A DNA stretch of 64,000 nt from BJHQ01 sp964654285 (GTDB lineage: Bacteria > Planctomycetota > UBA11346), in the NCBI GenBank assembly GCA_964654285.1, contig CAZZJC010000014.1:1-64000 (forward strand), written 5' to 3'. Below, piece after piece: positions 61,840 through 64,000 of the stretch. How positions within the stretch are numbered: the first letter of the stretch is position 1; every line of letters starts with the position of its first letter. The notes under the pieces are model-generated. The model saw only the letters and a list, made by a program, of their open reading frames with translations, was not told where the DNA came from and did not search any database. A program made the translations under genes and the position numbers.

Positions 61840-63144
61840 ATGAGTCTTCGCGACCATTTCACCAATCTGATGCTGCCGGTCGGCCTGATCGGCCTGCCGG
61901 TGACCCTGTACCTCATTCTCGGCAAGCCGAACTCCTCCGGATTCATGGTCAGCGATTCCGAGGTGGTCCAGATCACCGACCAGATCCGCGGCCGCACGCG
62001 TGAGAAATGGCTGGAAAAGGTCCGCGAACTCGACGCCATCGTGGTCAAGATCGATCAGATCCGGCAGGAGAAGTTCGACTACATCAAGACCAAGGGCCAG
62101 GGCCAGGCCTACCTCGACAAGTTCAAGGCCCTGGCCGGCGATCTCCACAGCAGGAACAAGGACTACGACTACACGGACCCCAACGTGCCGCTCTGGGGCC
62201 TGTTCGAGGCGGCGAAGAACCGCGAGCAGAAGATCACCGACTACTACCGCGACATCTGCGGGGCGCAGTACGCCATCTCGTTGCAGGTGCCGGCCTCGGA
62301 CGCCATCGCCCTGGTCAAGCTGGTCCTGCCGGAACGCATCACCCTCGACAAGGCCGTGCTCGACAACAACGCCGCCATCTCGGGTCACGACAAGTCGCTC
62401 GAGCTGTTCAAGAAGAACCTCATCAACGGCGCGTCGTCGCTCGACGCCATGGTCGATGCGAGCAAGAAGACCCTGGTCAAGGCGCGTGAAGGCGGCGAGA
62501 AGGACGACCTCGGCAAGGGCACCTTCGTGCTCGAAGGCGCCCTCGCCGCGGGTTCGACCGCCGGCGAGACGCTGCGCCCGGACGAGCTGTTCAACTCCGA
62601 CAACGGCGGCGGCGACGGCGGCTTCAAGGCCACGCCGGGCCGGGTGGTCGACAAGGAGCGGGGCACCCGCAGCGACTGGATGTACGTGGACAAGTGGTAC
62701 GTGATGGGGCCATTCGAGAACCGCTTCCGCAACAACCTCGACGCATCCTTCCTGCCCGAGACCGTGGTCGATCTCGACAACGTCACCATCGGCAAGGGAG
62801 ACAAGGAGATCCGCTGGGAATACTGGAATCGCGACAAGATCCGCATCGAGCCCAGCCAGGCTCCGCGCATGAGCATCTACTACGGCTGGACCGAGGTCTA
62901 CATGCAGCAGGCCGGCAAGTACTGGGTCGCGCTCGGCAGCGACGACTACGGCAAGATGTGGCTGAACGGCAAACAGGTCTGGAGTTCCGGCACCAGCCCC
63001 AAGTCCTACCGTGCCGACGAGTTCGTCGGCGAGATGGACTTCAAGGAGGGCGTGAACCAGATCCTGTTCCGCTGCGAGAACGCCGGCGGCACCATGGGCT
63101 GGTCGGTGACCATCGGCACCATGCCGAACGAGGCCGCCCAGTGA
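61840..63144 (+). CDS. membrane-anchored coiled coil plus beta-sandwich protein
   Basis: This 434-residue protein has an N-terminal helix (residues 11-27), a helical middle (about 40-210), a Gly-rich linker, and a C-terminal beta-sandwich starting at W286-Y-V-M-G-P-F, with the K-M-W-L-N-G-K motif of PA14-like carbohydrate-binding domains. AGGAG precedes the ATG. It is linked to exbB and exbD and followed by a paralogue at 63210. It may be a periplasmic output component, but no homologue is known to me. Confidence 0.75.
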   Translation: MSLRDHFTNLMLPVGLIGLPVTLYLILGKPNSSGFMVSDSEVVQITDQIRGRTREKWLEKVRELDAIVVKIDQIRQEKFDYIKTKGQGQAYLDKFKALAGDLHSRNKDYDYTDPNVPLWGLFEAAKNREQKITDYYRDICGAQYAISLQVPASDAIALVKLVLPERITLDKAVLDNNAAISGHDKSLELFKKNLINGASSLDAMVDASKKTLVKAREGGEKDDLGKGTFVLEGALAAGSTAGETLRPDELFNSDNGGGDGGFKATPGRVVDKERGTRSDWMYVDKWYVMGPFENRFRNNLDASFLPETVVDLDNVTIGKGDKEIRWEYWNRDKIRIEPSQAPRMSIYYGWTEVYMQQAGKYWVALGSDDYGKMWLNGKQVWSSGTSPKSYRADEFVGEMDFKEGVNQILFRCENAGGTMGWSVTIGTMPNEAAQ

Positions 63145-63209
63145 TGCCCTGAAGCTGAAGGGCCAGGACGCACGCCAGCCGAACGCACCGAATGAAACCG
63201 GGGGAAGCC

Positions 63210-64000
63210 ATGCGTCTGCGTGAGCATTTCACCAACCTGTTGCTGCCGGCCGGCCTGGTCGGCGTGCCGGTGCTGGCGTTCGTCCTGTTCGGCGATCCCG
63301 AGACAAAAAGCCTCGGTTTCAGCGACCCCGAGGTGACCCGGATCACGGACCAGATCCGCATCCGCACCCGTGAGAAATGGCAGGAACGGATCCGCGATCT
63401 GGATGCGATCCTGGCCCGGATGGAGGCCATCCGGGCGGAAAAATTCGCGCATATCCGCACCCAAGGCCAGGGGCATGCCTATCTCGACCGCTTCCAGGCC
63501 CTCGCCCAGGATCTCCAGGCCAAGACCCCCGACGATCCTCCGGGCGGGTCGCTGTGGCACCTGCACGAGACCGCACGCTTCCGGGAACAGCAGATCACCG
63601 ACTGCTACCGCGAGATCCTCGGGGCGCAGTACGCCATCAGCCTGCAGGTGCCCCCGTCCGATGCGTTGGGTCTGGTCCAACTCGTCCAGCCCGAACGCAT
63701 CCCGCTGGATCGGGAGGTGCTGGCCGACGATGTGCGCATCTCAGGCCGCGACAAATCGTTGGACGCCTTCAAGAAGAACGTGATCAATGGCGCGTCCTCA
63801 TTGGATGCGATGGTCGACGCCGGCAGGAAGACCCTGGCCAAGGCGAGGGAGGGCCTGGCGCGCCAGGAGACGCCGCTCTCGTGGATGACGGAGGGGGACC
63901 GGATCTCCGGTTCGGATCGTGGCTCAACGCTGCGTCCCGATGAGACGGCCGACGACGGCATCCAGGACACCGGTGGGTTCGATGCGACGCCGGGCCGAGT
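63210..64000 (+). CDS. paralogue of the 61840 protein, cut by the window end
   Basis: The visible 263 residues align closely with the 61840 protein: MRLREHFTNLLLPAGLVG, TREKWQERIRDLDAI and NVINGASSLDAMVDAG. The ATG follows GGGGGAAG; an ATG at 63192 also exists. There is no stop before 64000, so the C-terminal beta-sandwich is beyond the window. A tandem duplication is the likely origin. Confidence 0.85.
   Translation, partial: MRLREHFTNLLLPAGLVGVPVLAFVLFGDPETKSLGFSDPEVTRITDQIRIRTREKWQERIRDLDAILARMEAIRAEKFAHIRTQGQGHAYLDRFQALAQDLQAKTPDDPPGGSLWHLHETARFREQQITDCYREILGAQYAISLQVPPSDALGLVQLVQPERIPLDREVLADDVRISGRDKSLDAFKKNVINGASSLDAMVDAGRKTLAKAREGLARQETPLSWMTEGDRISGSDRGSTLRPDETADDGIQDTGGFDATPGR

Overview
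The window is a high-GC bacterial chromosome segment. Several traits point to the PVC superphylum, most likely a planctomycete: an ECF sigma factor fused to a membrane anchor and C-terminal domain, PQQ-type beta-propellers, squalene-cyclase-fold and ExbB/ExbD genes close together, beta-sandwich proteins with a W-x-V-x-G-P motif, and many AraC-controlled sugar genes without SusC/SusD. This placement is inferred from gene content only; Lentisphaerae or Verrucomicrobia cannot be excluded.

Layout: 1-735 is a compositionally atypical, AT-richer patch with two direct repeats and a tiny lipoprotein/secreted gene pair. tRNA-Arg follows, then a lipocalin and a small membrane protein (minus). 2066-8290 is a plus-strand run: MsrA-MsrB, an ECF sigma factor with a zinc-finger anti-sigma-like partner, two large exported proteins and a small secreted protein. 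8297-16607 holds an AraC regulator beside a URO-D-like enzyme, a BrnT/BrnA-type toxin-antitoxin pair, a DUF2330-like membrane protein, and an AraC gene divergent from a Gfo/Idh/MocA oxidoreductase followed by a sugar-isomerase-like TIM barrel and a membrane HExxH protein.

16626-32092 is carbohydrate-centred: the fused sigma factor, a GH43, two alpha/alpha-toroid glycosidases, a repeat-rich non-coding kilobase (22827-23932), a HAD phosphatase with a methyltransferase, and a PL26-type rhamnogalacturonan lyase coupled to a DUF1961 protein beside a divergent AraC gene. 32268-40498 is a tightly overlapping export operon (TolC, HlyD, LolD-like ATPase, MacB-like permease) followed by two ABC-2-like permeases. 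40513-48270 has a phosphoesterase, a PQQ propeller, a sugar ABC importer (binding protein plus two permeases, no ATPase) and TatD.

48341-53811 has tRNA-Pro, an 8-copy 138-bp tandem array, the amt-glnK nitrogen pair with a sigma-54-like site, and a TonB-like-anchored squalene-cyclase-fold protein. 53838-59992 contains a nitrilase/GNAT/SnoaL operon, pyrH and a very large TPR protein. The window ends with ExbB, ExbD and two paralogous membrane-anchored beta-sandwich proteins, the second cut by the window edge.

Functionally the segment suggests a heterotroph that senses and degrades plant polysaccharides (pectin, xylan), imports oligosaccharides by ABC transport, and has one or more energised envelope machines. 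The least explained elements are the 138-bp array, the hairpin repeats, the paired 135-bp inverted-repeat elements and the possible TonB-like/ExbBD system.
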